Origin: Favolaschia claudopus
Lineage: Eukaryota; Basidiomycota; Agaricomycetes; Agaricales; Mycenaceae
Length of the DNA: 64,000 bases
Direction of reading: 5' to 3'
Assembly: GCA_037176885.1 (NCBI GenBank)
Contig: JAWWNJ010000035.1
Location: 1,488,001-1,552,000 of the forward strand
The position numbers were made by a program, and so were the translations under genes. This document shows positions 46,545-58,212 of the stretch, piece after piece (position 1 is the first letter of the stretch; the number at the start of each line of letters is the position of its first letter). The notes under the pieces are model-generated. The model was not told the origin of the DNA and made no database searches. It saw only the letters and a program-made list of their open reading frames with translations.

Positions 46545-47240
46545 AGGTTACCACCGGTTGAGAATTTCAAAGTTTTAAGTCCAAACATTGGTAAAAAATT
46601 TCCTTCTGTTTTCACCAAATTTTCACCAAAATTTTGGGCAAAAACTTTAAACTTTTTTCACGCTGGGTTTGACCAAAAATCAAAGTGAAAAATGTGAAAT
46701 AAAGTTTGATTTTTTTTAGTTAAAAAGTATTTACTTTTTTTACAAGTTTTTGAGGTCAAAATGAAGGTGAAACTTAAAACTTTTTGATTACAATTTAAAG
46801 TTTAAAATGGGCAAAGAATTGTGTATAAATTCTGTGAAGAAATGAGGTAAAAAACTTGAAACCTGGTTTCAAGTTTTTAATGCCTTTTTCATCGACGTTT
46901 TCACCCATCTTTTTGGTAAAAAAAGAGGTGAAAAACTTCAAATGTGTTTGACCAAATTTTCAAGTCGAAAAAGAAAGCAAAACATTAAATCTTTTCCACA
47001 ACAATTTCAAGTTTCAACTTAGGTGAAAACTGCGAAATACTTTTGTTGAAAGTTTGAAATTGTTTTATACAAAGTTTTGTTTGCAAGTCAAAGTGAAAAA
47101 AGTGAAACATTGTTTGTTTCAAAGTCAAGAAGGTTTTCAACCTTGTTTTGAGCCATCTCGTTTTCAAATTTTTACCAGTTTTAAGGCCGTAACTTGAGAT
47201 GAAAAAAGTGAAACAAAATTGGTGAGAACTTTGAAACCCG
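46545..47240. repeat. A/T-rich degenerate array of GTGAAA / TTTCAC motifs
   Basis: About 700 bases built of irregularly spaced short words: gtgaaa, aagtttgaaa, ttttcacc, caagtttt, aaaacttt and their complements, for example ttttcaccaaattttcacc at 46611-46629 and aaagtgaaaaaagtgaaac at 47089-47107. Motifs occur in both orientations and no fixed period is evident. The composition breaks sharply at both ends. It directly abuts the 5' end of the truncated cyclase gene. Confidence 0.65.
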
Positions 47241-47689
47241 GATCCATGAACCACGGTGGCAAATCGAATTCGAGTCCTGCCCGAGGGACGTTGTTTTGCA
47301 TCGAAAGCGCTCCCTTGCATCCAGTATCGCCAGCAGATTGCCGTTCTTTGCCTTGGTCTTGATCTTCGTGCCTCGATATACGTACCACGGCGTCGTTTTC
47401 GTCCTCTTCATTAAGATTTTCGTCAATGTCGACAAGTCCTCGACCTCGTCGCACCACGCGAGACCAAGATCTACATCGAGAGACCTCAGCACAACACAGC
47501 TGCGGTTGCACCGCTTAATGAATGCTGAGACCCACAACAGAAGAAACATTATTAGCTTCGAAGCGGAGGTCTGGATTTTGATATCAGTGACTAAGGTGAC
47601 GATGAAAATGAACCTTATATCATCATATGTATCACGCGAGCAGGCCCATCTTGAAGGGCATGTTGAAAGGAGTCAGAGCAAGACCTTAG

Positions 47690-48224
47690 ACGCGGGCAGG
47701 CCTGTGGAGATCATCGACATGATCTCAGAACGGATGTATGGACATATAGTTGAGGACTTCATGAATGACTTCACAATGCAAGTTTCATCGGCGCGGGCCA
47801 ACGAGTTGAGAACGATTTTCACCATGTTTTCGACGGATTGCGCAATGACAAAGTAAGTAGACGCTTTCTCGATGTCTATGACGACAACGGCACTGCAAGC
47901 GGCGGAAACGGACGCGTTTCGCGCCGATAGTTCGAGAAAGAAGCGAAAGCTGAGTGATTCTCTCTGTAGAAAAGGTCAGCGATTGAAAAAATCGCATGTT
48001 AAAATCGAAAACTTACCTGCAAGCAAGCGTCTTTGGACTCAGAATGCAAAGAACCGTTTGTGCTTATGCTCGGCGTTGACGTCGCAAGCAACGTATTGTT
48101 TTCGGCGCCGGCCGATATTTGTAGTCTCTCCAACCTTCCAGATAACGCGCCCGGGATCGTTGACGGAGCGGGTTTGATTGAGGTAAACCCAGCCCTTGTT
48201 TTCGAAATACACGGCTAGAATCAT
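47690..48224 (-). pseudogene. T5orf172 (GIY-YIG-related) domain protein, decayed
   Basis: Start ATG at 48224 opens MILAVYFENKGWVYLNQTRS and continues VIWKVGETTNIGRRRKQYVA-C, the T5orf172 core: G-W-V-Y, then K-V-G-x-T-x-N-x-x-R-R-x-x-Q-Y and a Cys. An in-frame TGA follows FFAF, where a Trp codon would be one base away. Past it VQRRLLA joins across a strong intron (gtaagt donor near 48015) to ERITQLSLLSRTIGAKRVRF and CRCRHRHRE, the His/Cys-rich part seen in fungal members. A frame change then leads to EKASTYFVIAQSVENMVKIV. One stop and one frame shift argue for a pseudogene. The fungal role of the domain is unknown. Confidence 0.58.
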
Positions 48225-51200
48225 TACGCAGAGGGCGAGACCGGGTCATCGCGGCGGCCGGTAGCTGGAAGAAGGCAAGAGAAGAGGCTGGGTATCGTTT
48301 AAGATTGAAGCAAACGACAAGGTCCAATTGCTGAGGAGGGAGGTAGTGGATTGGCTGTATTTGCCGCACTGTCGACGTGAGAATTCAGATGGTCATGATC
48401 AGCGAAAATGCATACCGCTGTATGTTCGGACACGTTGTCTCCCGGGGACGCGAGTTATTGATTGACGAACTTCGAACTGCCTTCGAAAAAAATAGTATCG
48501 CTACGACACACATTATAACTTAGCACATCGATTTTTCGCGCAAAGGGACAAAGAGCAGAAAAACATTGGAATTGAATTTCATGCAAGTTGATTGAAAGAA
48601 ACAGTCCTCCGTTACAACCACCGGAACACCGTTAAATTTATTGAATGGATGATAAAAGATATCGCATATTCCGATTCGAAATCGTTTTTCCTAAGGAGAG
48701 CGTGCGATGAAGAGACGGCAAGGTCGGTAGTCAGATGGAGGCAGAAGGTAGCTGCAGAGCTCAAGAACCAACGAGAAGCCGACCTTGAGTCAGCGTAGCA
48801 CGACATGAAGTCGACTTGCAGTTAACGAAGTGGAGTGACGTGCTTCCTGGGGTAGATGCTGGGGAGCTTACAGATACGAAGCGAAAAGCTCGCTTGTATC
48901 GATGAGCGGGTTAAGTCGAGACGCGAATAATTCTTAGCGGGGCGGGGTAGAGATGTGCCCCACGAATCTTAACCAAAGCCCCCAGCCTTTATCCATCTCA
49001 CGCTCGTAGCTCGTGCAGTCTGGATGGCAGAAATGGCCATGAGCCATATGTGAGGTCGGGGCTGTCGGTATCGACACCGACGGCGGCAACGTTGGCGATG
49101 GCGAGACAGACGACGGAACCAATATCAAACGGAACCAACATATAGACGATGGGTGTCGTGGCCACGGTGAGCTGGATAGACACCGTTTGTAGGTGATACA
49201 TGAAGTCGCGTCTGTGGCTCGTGCACGCGAGGGAGGACGAATGCTCCGAATGGGCTGAAGCATCTTCTATGATGATGTGCTGCTGGGAGTGTCATCCCTC
49301 AAAACTTTTGGTCCGCACAAGCCACATAGCCTAAAAGTAAGCCAAGAATGAATAAACATGGTCAAGATATCGAAAGCGGCGATAGCCAACGCACAAGAAC
49401 AGGTCCTGGCAAGTAGGAGCAAACCCGCTGATATCTAAAAATCAATACTTCCAGCAACGAGCCCGCCGTCCATGACGGAGCAGACAGAACGCTGACCGAT
49501 AGAGCTGGAGGTGATGGTCTCATTGACCCTGTTATATGCAGGCAGGTCAGCGGAGCGGTACTGCATACAGCTCTCTTGATGTTCCGGTTTCACACCCATC
49601 CAGCCCCATCCCACTTCGCCACACATCCTCGTCCCCAGAACTTCCACCTTGGAAAAGATAGGCATCGCGCGCGCCAGCCGCGCTCCTCATGGACGACAAT
49701 GTGGGGGCAACCGAGACTCGAAGACATGAATCTTCGGCGTCACACGTGGGTCTCGTATCCACGTCCTCAAACGATTGACTGCATAGGAGGAAGCATCCCT
49801 CAGCCCCTCATCTCTCCGCTCGTTCGCTGGCGTGCGTACACGAGTCGGACATCCTCTAGTCGAACGATCAACTCAGGCGCACGAACACATATTTGATTCT
49901 GCAGAAACATTCCTGATAACCAGCACATTGCGTGCGCCATCAGACAAAGCAGACGAGCAACGGACGCGCGATTTCGAGTTTCGATGCAGCATGCTTGTCG
50001 ATATGCGGTGGCAGATCGTGGTGACACGGCGCCGCGCGAGGGAGGATTAAGCATCAAGGACCATTCGAAGCTCGCGTACGCAGAGACAGCAGCTACATAC
50101 ACCTCAAACGCTTGGCTCACGCCCTCGGCATGCATAGAGATGAAATGAGAGAGACGAAGCGCGGGCGACCTCAATGGAGCGCGAAGGACATGAAAGTATT
50201 CTCATTACCGCCTTCTGGAGGCCCCACGACGCCCGGCGGAGCCAACGCGCGAGGCCATGTGTGTAGTTCTCCTCGCATCCCTGGACCCGCTGCGTGGCGC
50301 GGTGACAGAAACACGTGCGCCAGTAATGAAGGACTCATCGTCGTCGAGAAGCCGCAGCGGCATGAGCAGTCCGACGAATCTCAAGCGCTCGCCGCACCAA
50401 TACGATGGCATGGCTTGCCAGGCTACGCAAAAGGAAAAGGAAGGGTGGCATGCGTCTGACGCGCGAAGGAAATGACACCATGGGCCAAGATTCATTTTCA
50501 CTTGCGGAGTAGGCAGCTAAAGAAAAACGCATCCAAATCACTAGAGGATGAAGGTAGGTGCTTAGGTGCTGTGGAGGACGAGATATCGGCGCCCCCATCG
50601 AAGGCATAGAAGGACAATATGGCTAGGCCCGTAAGACGCGGAAGGTGTCTCTCCGTCAATAATGCAAGTGGATCAAGCAGCACGGGCGTCGACAGTACCC
50701 TGAGTGCAACGCACCACTGACAGCTGCAACTGATATTCCATGGGCGCTACCTGAAGTGGATTCAATGAAACGCACGAAGACGAGAAACCCGATGACATAC
50801 CGTTTAAAGTCGATCCGAGGTCGTCTCCGTCCACCAGCGAGCGGCCGCAACCCAAAGCGCAGGTCGCTGCAACCGATGGACGATGTTGACGCCGATGTGA
50901 CTGAGTTCCTGTTGGAGAGCGCAGGTTGTGGCCGTAGGACGGCTCACATTGCGCAAGTGAAGTCGACCTGTTGATCAAATTTTCATCCGTATCTACAAAT
51001 CATAGTACAATCAAGACAGCACGAGCGTAGAGAGCTTGACAACGCACCGTTTAAAGTCGATCCAAAGTCATCTCATAGCGGTTGACGGCAGCGAATATTG
51101 CATGCGGAAAGTGTCGTCTGCGTGCGAGGACTTTCGCCGTCGGATGTGTGATGGGGTGTACTGCTGACGGTGCGCGGTGATTGTGCGTTGGGAGCAGTAG

Positions 51201-52739
51201 AGACAACGACGCTGGCGTTGTGAAACCCATCCATGGAGGCGGCGCGTTGCAGTCACTTTTTTCTTGAATTGGCAGCGTTTGATTCACACTCCATTGGAAG
51301 TGAGTCAACAGATAGAGGGGGTGGAGGTACATGCAAGATTGCGAGCTTTTGTATGGGTTTCGATTTTAGGCACACGATGGCGGAGGAAGAGGTAGAGTCG
51401 ATCGGTCTCTAGAGCTCTGGCTGGATGTCGAGAGGCTGTTATCGCTGGCGATGATGGCGAAGAGACCGAGTGTTAGGCGAGATTATGACCCCTGCCGGTA
51501 TCATAGCACACCCCACGACCCCACGAAGAAAATCCAGGCGTGCGCAAGTGACAATGAGCGCCGTACGCGTTGTGAGGATGTCTGCATGGGTAACCGAGGA
51601 GGATGAAAGGATGGCGATGTGTGCGTGGACTTCGGCAGGCTTCATGCGTAGCGCACGAGCATCGTCTGACAAGCTACGAATCGGCCACCGAGCGGGTGGG
51701 GACGCAGAAGAACTGATAGTCGGGTCATAAATTCAATGCGGCATCGGCCGGAAGCTTCGATTGGCTGAAAGAGAAGTTCGCGAGCAGCAAAACTGAGGTG
51801 AAGATAAGTACGTGAGTGTGCGAGAGCAGTTATAGCGAACGCACCACGACGCAGTGCTCGAGCTCCACCATCCGAATCTCAAGAACCGATCATCGCTCAG
51901 CCACAAAAGCGACAGTGACGTCGCCAAACTTCACCGCAACGACGGAAAGTTTTGGATCGCCGTCATGAGTTGCAAAGGCACGGGGGATCATCTCCCTGAA
52001 CAGTGGTTCCGGCGGGACGGGAACGGGCGAAGGAATAGCGTCGTGGACGATCGTGGTCCGGGGGCTTGGCGCTTGGATAGAAAGATTGGAAAGTGTCTGG
52101 CGAGCGTGAAACGGCACCAATGCGTCCGGGACATGCAGGTTGGGGGCGTGCGCGCCTGAAGTGTTTCATATGAACTTGACCCGCCTCCGTTGAGTAAAAG
52201 TATTCGTGAATCGACTCGTTTGCTGCTAAGTAGCCAAGATGCACTAAACGTGGCATGCCGACCCTCTGCATCTGGTCGAGCGAGAAGGGATAGTCTCTCA
52301 GTCTAGCTTCAATCTAAGAAGATGCTCTTCAGAACCAGAGTGCTACGCACCAAGGGCAAAATAAGAAGAGAACGCCGAGACTTCCGCTTGAGAATGCCTT
52401 CCACTCCGATGAAGAGACAAAATCGATACGATTCCGCATATGCACTGGGCGTCGTGAGCTGTTGAGCTGCGAATCGAACAAGGTCGTAATACTAAGCCAC
52501 TTAAGTAAAGTCAGCTGAGAGTCTTCAATACTAGTAGTATGTAAGAAAGTTGCAGCGTCACGGTGTGTCACGGTGTGACCTCCTCGGTCGCCCTTCCGAG
52601 TCGTCGCCTTGAATCAACCACACGCGCGCGCATCGTTTCGAAAACAAATTTCCTGCCAAATTCGTCGACCAAATTCGTCGAGCTCTTCATCCTTTCGAAA
52701 TTTCTGTTCCGACTTCCCTCATTCCTTCTACATCAATTT
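48225..52739. other. Unassigned region
   Basis: No family was recognised. Many overlapping frames of 60-125 codons occur on both strands. An 18-base direct repeat (accgtttaaagtcgatcc) lies at 50799-50816 and 51046-51063, with related upstream words (cagcacgggcg / cagcacgagcg), suggesting a diverged duplication of about 350 bases. Minus-strand splice-like signals near 50760-50810 join frames without revealing a known domain. Confidence 0.3.
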
Positions 52740-53149
52740 CACAACGGTGTTTTCGGAGACCAAATGGTCAACCAAGGCAACTGGCGCTGGCGAGGAAGAA
52801 ATGGACCGCCGGTGTTTCGTGCTATGACTCGTCATCCCTCTCTTCGCCACTTCAAGCGCCGTGAGGCGAGGAATCTGGCTGACATCCCGGTGAACATGGC
52901 AAGAGCGCAAAAACATGGAAAAGGTTTGTGTGGGCGTTCTCGCTCACGCTACTGATCCTGCTGTTTCAACGCGCTGTCGCCGCCATAACCCATTTCATTT
53001 GTAACGCCCATTTCGAAACTCATTGCGGCGAGTCTCTGGCTACACTCGACGCCGCGTGGGTTGCTTTCCACGACAACAAATCGATCTGGGAGGATCTTAA
53101 AATCCGTAAGCATCTGAATATCAACAAACTTCACAAACTCAAGAACTGA
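52740..53149 (+). mobile_element. Plavaka-type transposase remnant
   Basis: The clearest part is THFICNAHFETHCGESLATL, then DAAWVAFHDNKSIWEDLKIR and KHLNINKLHKLKN before a stop at 53147-53149. This matches the conserved C-terminal region of Plavaka transposases, where a Y.AHFE.H..ESL..LD.AW..FH.NK block is followed by a F.INKLH motif. Just upstream, in another frame, MEKVCVGVLAHATDPAV matches the segment expected to precede it. At least one frame shift separates the two blocks, and the rest of the transposase is absent. No terminal repeats were identified. It is a dead fragment. Confidence 0.72.
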
Positions 53150-53594
53150 TGTAGTACCAGAACTACCGGCAATGTATAGCACTGGCCTGCAGCTGCCGGG
53201 GACAAAAATCTGTTTGCTGATGTTCAGCCTCAATGCGACGAGCTCGTCGACGGGCCGGGGGGACTGCGGTACTTATATATAGTACTATTGCAGATGCAAA
53301 TAAAAAGCTACACCCGGTGCGTTCCGAATTAAAAGGGGATCTATATCTCATTGAGACTCAAATATCATCCTGATCGTTGTGTTCCTCGAACTTCCTCTCA
53401 GTCAGAATTCGTAACCAGATCACACTCTTAGTGACGGCTGAGCGCAGAGTCTTTTTCATCGATATAGGACTTCGACACAAGTAAAGTACGATAAGGCATA
53501 ATCTTGTCGTCTATGGCTAACCACATGCTAGCTAAGTTCTTCGAGTAATTCATTCAACTTTTCTTGATAAACCCGACAATCGCCAAGGAAGGAA

Positions 53595-54161
53595 TCAAGT
53601 CGCATTGGGATAGTTTGTTGCGCCTCCCACTCTGCCTTCGTTGTACACATTCTTCCAGAGCCTCCCCATTTCTAGCGGCAAGCATAAGTTTTGCGAATCA
53701 GAGTCATGACAGAGAATCGCACCTTCACGGCGCTACATACCTCTGAAAAATGTTTCACCGCCTGTGCATGAGTTCAGTCGTTGATCAAGGAAACTGGATT
53801 TTTGGAAGCATACACTCTGGAGATCTTTCACGCATTGCTCGGCATTGAAGGTAATATCAACGGGTTCGCACTCCCCAGTCGAGTAAACGTAAAGCCAGTC
53901 ACAGTCCTAAGTACAAAAATCTGAGACGCCTGTCACAAATTACGTTGCAGGGTGAATTCGTACCGTCTGGTTAACAGGAATATCCTGGGATGAGGCCATG
54001 GTAAGTGGAGTGGCACGAACCTTCGCCACCGGCTGATTATATAGGACTGTAGTGGAAACGATCTTTATCTTGGGAATGAAACTTATACAAAACGGCATTG
54101 ATCTTGCATTATTCTTTTGTCTAGTTATAACGACAAAGGTAGACTCTTTCTTCAAAGGCAT
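53595..54161 (-). CDS. Possible small Cys-containing protein, unknown
   Basis: A tentative three-exon model from the ATG at 54161 (MPLKKESTFVVITRQKNNAR). The first exon ends SQDIPVNQT. An intron with good borders leads to DCDWLYVYSTGECEPVDITF and NAEQCVKDLQ ... LNSCTGGETFFR, then a second intron to EMGRLWKNVYNEGRVGGATN with the stop at 53595. Both junctions keep frame. I do not recognise the family. Four Cys residues and the acidic composition would fit a small secreted or effector-like protein, but there is no clear signal peptide. It lies between the transposase remnant and the Ulp1-like gene. Confidence 0.35.
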
Positions 54162-54337
54162 GTCAATTTCACCGTTCTCTAAATTCCTTGACCGAAGTGT
54201 GCGAGCTCGGTGACCCAGCGTTCTGACAGTCCGAATTAGCCACACAACTAAGATAAGCAACTGTTACTGCACAGGGCAAGAATTCAGAGTAGTTTTTCAA
54301 TCTTTTAAAACAGTCAAGAATGGGAAGTATGTGGTAA

Positions 54338-56040
54338 CTATTCAACCTTTTTCACCAGCTTCGTCATCTGATGAAAGAGGATGTATCGGAATTGGAGCAT
54401 GGTTTGCGGTGTGATGATTTGGCGCAAATCAAAGATGTCGGTAGAATCTTGATAGCACAAGGAGTGCATTACGAAGCAGGTGTATACCCCACACTCATTG
54501 AAACGGTGCTGATATGGCTGATTCTGAGATGGATCAGTACTTAAGCATGGCGATGTTGAATAAATAATGAGCAACATACTCGGGGACTAGCATCAATCCG
54601 CCAATCCTGCCAGTCAATTGCGCTTCTGACGCTGAGGAATAGTCTCTGGAGCCATTCTTTCACAAGCTACACATCGGTGAGTATGGTTCGGGTCCAAAGG
54701 GTACACGCAACTTGAATTATAGGAGAGTTCACACTGCGCTGCCAATCATTGCCGGGCACGACTGCTTTCATGCTGTCATATATTCCCAGATACCGGCGGT
54801 AGAAATCAACGAAACAGCAGATTCGATGATCCAACAAGAATACGGGCAGGATTATAGAGCGTGTTCGGTCTTCGCTAAACCACTATGCAACTAAATTAGA
54901 ATATAAGCAATTTATGGCGCTTCATGCGCAAAGGAAAATGAAGGCAAGAGAATCTCGACACACATTCTTTGAACTAAGTATGAGTGAATTCCAGGCAGCA
55001 TCCCGTTCTGATCTTGTGCCCAAGCCGCTGGCTCTTTTCATCTCGAGGTAGTGACTGCTCGTTAGCACTTGGATTCCCCAGTCCTGTACTTGCTCTTGTA
55101 GAAGCCGGGACCACATATCTACGATGGAATCAGGTACCCAGTCTTGCGGGTCGGCCAAACGCAGCATATCTTCCAGAGAAATGCAGAATCCATTGTGGAC
55201 AAGCTGTTGATCGTTCGTTGAGAGCTGCATACAAGTTCTATCCGCCTGCAGGTTGTGTTGATCGACCCCAAACCCGGTCAACATATAACTTACTACGGCT
55301 TTCATGAGCAGAAGTTTATCATCGTCTGATAGAGAATTATGCCACAGCGAAGTGTGGGTGGATGGAACGTCCTCCGTGTTTCTGGATGAAGAAGCTTCGG
55401 GAAAACGGTCGAACGTAGCAGATGTGCTCTCCTGCAAAGACGATTCGTTCCAGTGGTATTGAGGATGCATTTAGCACAAACCTGGGCTGCAGGGACATGG
55501 GATGGGAGGTCTAATGTTGGAGGTCTTCGGTACGATAACGATGCAGATCCGACTTCTAATAGAGCTTCAGCCGGAGCAGATGAATTAATGGTATCTGAAT
55601 CTGCAAATCAAAAGCCATCGTGAGTGATGTGGCCACTCAACGGCTAACAAAGTAAAGAACCGCAATAGTGGCCCGAGAGACAGACGTTGCTAAAATACAG
55701 TAAGTAAGGGTTGCGACTTGCCATTCAACTCACTTTTTGCCTTTGACCTCGAAAGCATAGCACGCGTCTCTAGAAACAGGAAAGTCAAGGAGACAGCGCT
55801 CGATCTGTGGCTCGTTTAGCTGAAAAGAAAACAACTGAAGAACCGTTATACACAGCCGGGGATGAGAGAGCATAGAACGGCGCCCGATCGCGAGTTGTTT
55901 TCCAAGCTCATGGTCACAACACTGCGTTCACGGGAGATGATAGATTTCAGAGTGGCGGCGGTAATTTTGAAAGGACGGGAGGACACCGGTACGACCACTT
56001 CTCCGGGTGTCAGCGAGAGTGTCCTGAACCAATTGAGACT
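54338..56040 (-). CDS. Ulp1-type (C48) cysteine peptidase, SUMO-protease-like
   Basis: Several exons join in frame. The N-terminal part reads SLNWFRTLSLTPGEVVVPVS (from about 56040; true start not found), then LNEPQIERCLLDFPVSRDAC and YAFEVKGKNNVCLSGHYC. The peptidase domain begins with PQDWVPDSIVDMWSRLLQEQ, equivalent to the W-L-D-x-x-I box of Ulp1. It continues ILPVFLLDHRICCFVDFYRR with the His, YDSMKAVVPGNDW after the Asp position, and YQHRFNECGVYTCFVMHS with the oxyanion Gln and the catalytic Cys. Stop at 54338. So the His-Asp-Gln-Cys set is present and the domain is not obviously damaged. Ulp1 enzymes mature or remove SUMO; many copies in mushrooms travel with DNA transposons, which fits the setting. 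Confidence 0.77.
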
Positions 56041-56323
56041 CTACCGGAAAAATGAAAAGTCGCTATTACCAAAGATAGGCGGTCATGGTTGGCAATGGAA
56101 GTAAGTACCAGGATTGCGATCGATGACGTTAGGGCCAGTCACTGACGATTACATAACAGTGCCTAAGTTTTGGCCGAAAACGTCTCGAAAGGACACCAAA
56201 TAAGTACAACTGTTACGAATACCGGCGCCGGCAGACACTAGACTCGAACCAATCTCTCGCTGGCACTTTGACGGGGAGGAATTAGTGCCAGGAGAGACTG
56301 GTGGAACTTATCAGTAACTTCTT

Positions 56324-56581
56324 GGCAGAGTGGAAATATACCCGATATGGTAATTATCTGCGCCTTGATGTTCGGATTTGTGGGCTGCTCGTCCTACCTA
56401 TGCCTGAAGTAATTTGAGGGCATTATTTGGAGGTGCTGCAACTGCAATCCAGCCAAAATTCAGCTGCATTGGACAGCTGCAGGGCCCCTCAACGGTGGTC
56501 ACTGCTCGCCAGCTCCTTCTCACGCCTCCGGATTTGTGTCCCAATCGGGTATATTTTGGGCTATTGCATCCGCACTCTGCC
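56324..56581. repeat. Short element with imperfect terminal inverted repeats
   Basis: The left end ggcagagtggaaatatacc at 56324-56342 is mirrored at the right end by atcgggtatatttt (56544-56557) and cactctgcc (56573-56581), with about 15 extra bases inside the right copy. The length is about 260 bases and no coding capacity is seen, as expected of a MITE-like element. No clear target-site duplication was found. Confidence 0.4.
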
Positions 56582-57894
56582 ACGCCTCGCCTAAGATCTA
56601 CCAGCCTTTCTGAAGGTAATACCGAAAGTAAAGTGCTGGTCCGAGCCTAGGCAGACACCAACCAGTATACATCTGTCTCCCAATCAAATGCTGGGGAGGG
56701 GCCCATTGCGGCAACAGCGAGACCGCTCTGCCGAATTCGAGTACAGAATTCGAAGGCAGAGTTGTGAAACTAGTACTGTTGTGAATGAGTTTTTTTTAAT
56801 AGTGAGGCTGCATCACGTCTGAGCACGAGGGCCCCAACGGCACAATCCCAGGAAAGTCTGGAGGGAGGGACGTTTCCCTGCCCGAAATATCAGGTTTGTA
56901 TCAGGTACGAAAAAGGCATAAGTAGCGGCCCTGGCCGAATTCCTCGAAGAGTCGGGGGCATTCACAAAAACGTACAACCCCGTATGCCGAAAGAACTGCG
57001 AATATACGAAGACGAGCCCGAATCTGCGGACGATTTGGTCTGACGTGGAAGACGATTTAAGACGAAGGCGAGACAACAAAGCTGCATCACGTGTGTATTT
57101 CGGACATTTCGGCGCTTTTTCGGCGCCGGTGGAATTTTTAAAATCACAGGTGGTTGGGGCTGTGCTCGTTGGCAAGAGTCAGCGTCCCACGGTAACCAAA
57201 CCGAGAGTGCTAAACTCTGTGTTCGCCGCCTCCCCTCGAAGACAATGATTTGGAAGTTCTAGTTGGCACTGAACATGTACACACATCATGATGGTATGCA
57301 GGCGTAGGCCACACAACAAGGCGTTACGCCCCAAGTAAGCACTGGATCTGGAACACCGTGACGGAGGAGCTGCATCAACAATCCCCCGTCTCCTGTCCAA
57401 GATGAAGCTGTGTAGTCTCTGGCGCCGAATGTAGTCTCTGGCCGCGAGTCTGGCGCCGAAAGCTAACCGGCCCGCGTGGCAAAATCTCAAGCTAAGTGGC
57501 AAGACACGGTTGGCACCGACAAGATCACTTGGGAAACTGGCGAAACCACCCCGCCGGCTGTAATTGTAGAATGGGAAGAGAAGCAATCGCAAGATTCTCG
57601 TCGCATACTCTTCATAGCGCCGTTGGATCGGGTGGAATTGAAGTCATCGGCGAGCAAGTTGATTTTCTTGGCGAAGTTAAGTGCGCTTCTCTCTTGTGCA
57701 GTGGACTCAGGTGATGGTTAGGTATGAGGAACGCCAGCATTCCTTCATCCCTTTAATTTCAGTTACGCTCAACATTCTAAGTTAAATGGCCCACCTGGCA
57801 ACGCCCAATAACACGACACGACATGGGAAACGATTGAAACCATCCCTTCGGCTGTACTTGCACAATGCGAAGGAAAGTGTTTACACCAGAACGC

Positions 57895-57981
57895 TAGGCT
57901 CGTAACCAGCCTGCCTACGATTTGCAACGGGTTTTACATGAGGGTGGTCCGTGGGTGGTACGCAGGCTGGTTACGAGCCTA
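57895..57981. repeat. Perfect 20-bp inverted repeat with 47-nt loop
   Basis: taggctcgtaaccagcctgc at 57895-57914 is the exact reverse complement of 57962-57981. The 47 bases between are not self-complementary. It could form a long stem-loop in DNA or RNA. It is not followed by a T run typical of a terminator and is not inside a recognised gene. Confidence 0.75.
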
Positions 57982-58212
57982 CCAGAACGCGGCATCTCAG
58001 GGAACCGTGACGCTGACGCAAAACGAAGTCATGGAAAGGCTGGGAAGTTCTGAGAGGCGATATCAAGGTATTCGGCAGTTAAGCAGACTATGCGTCGTAT
58101 ATTCATTGAGTGTTCAACGTACCCAACTGTACTACCATTAGCAAATTGGAGGGAATGGTTCGCGGGTGTTAAGGCTGTGTGCTGTGATATGTATGTACTA
58201 GTGTCTGCTAGT

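Noticed and set aside
47296..47856. 186-codon plus-strand frame
   Set aside because: Its 3' part is antisense to the T5orf172 remnant and the rest shows no domain; hydrophobic stretches are isolated.
48934..49263. Apparent membrane-like minus-strand frame
   Set aside because: The hydrophobic pattern occurs in only one short segment and differs between overlapping frames, so it is probably chance.
56700..56765. Palindrome-like gaattcgagtacagaattcg
   Set aside because: Short, imperfect and AT-rich; not distinguishable from chance.
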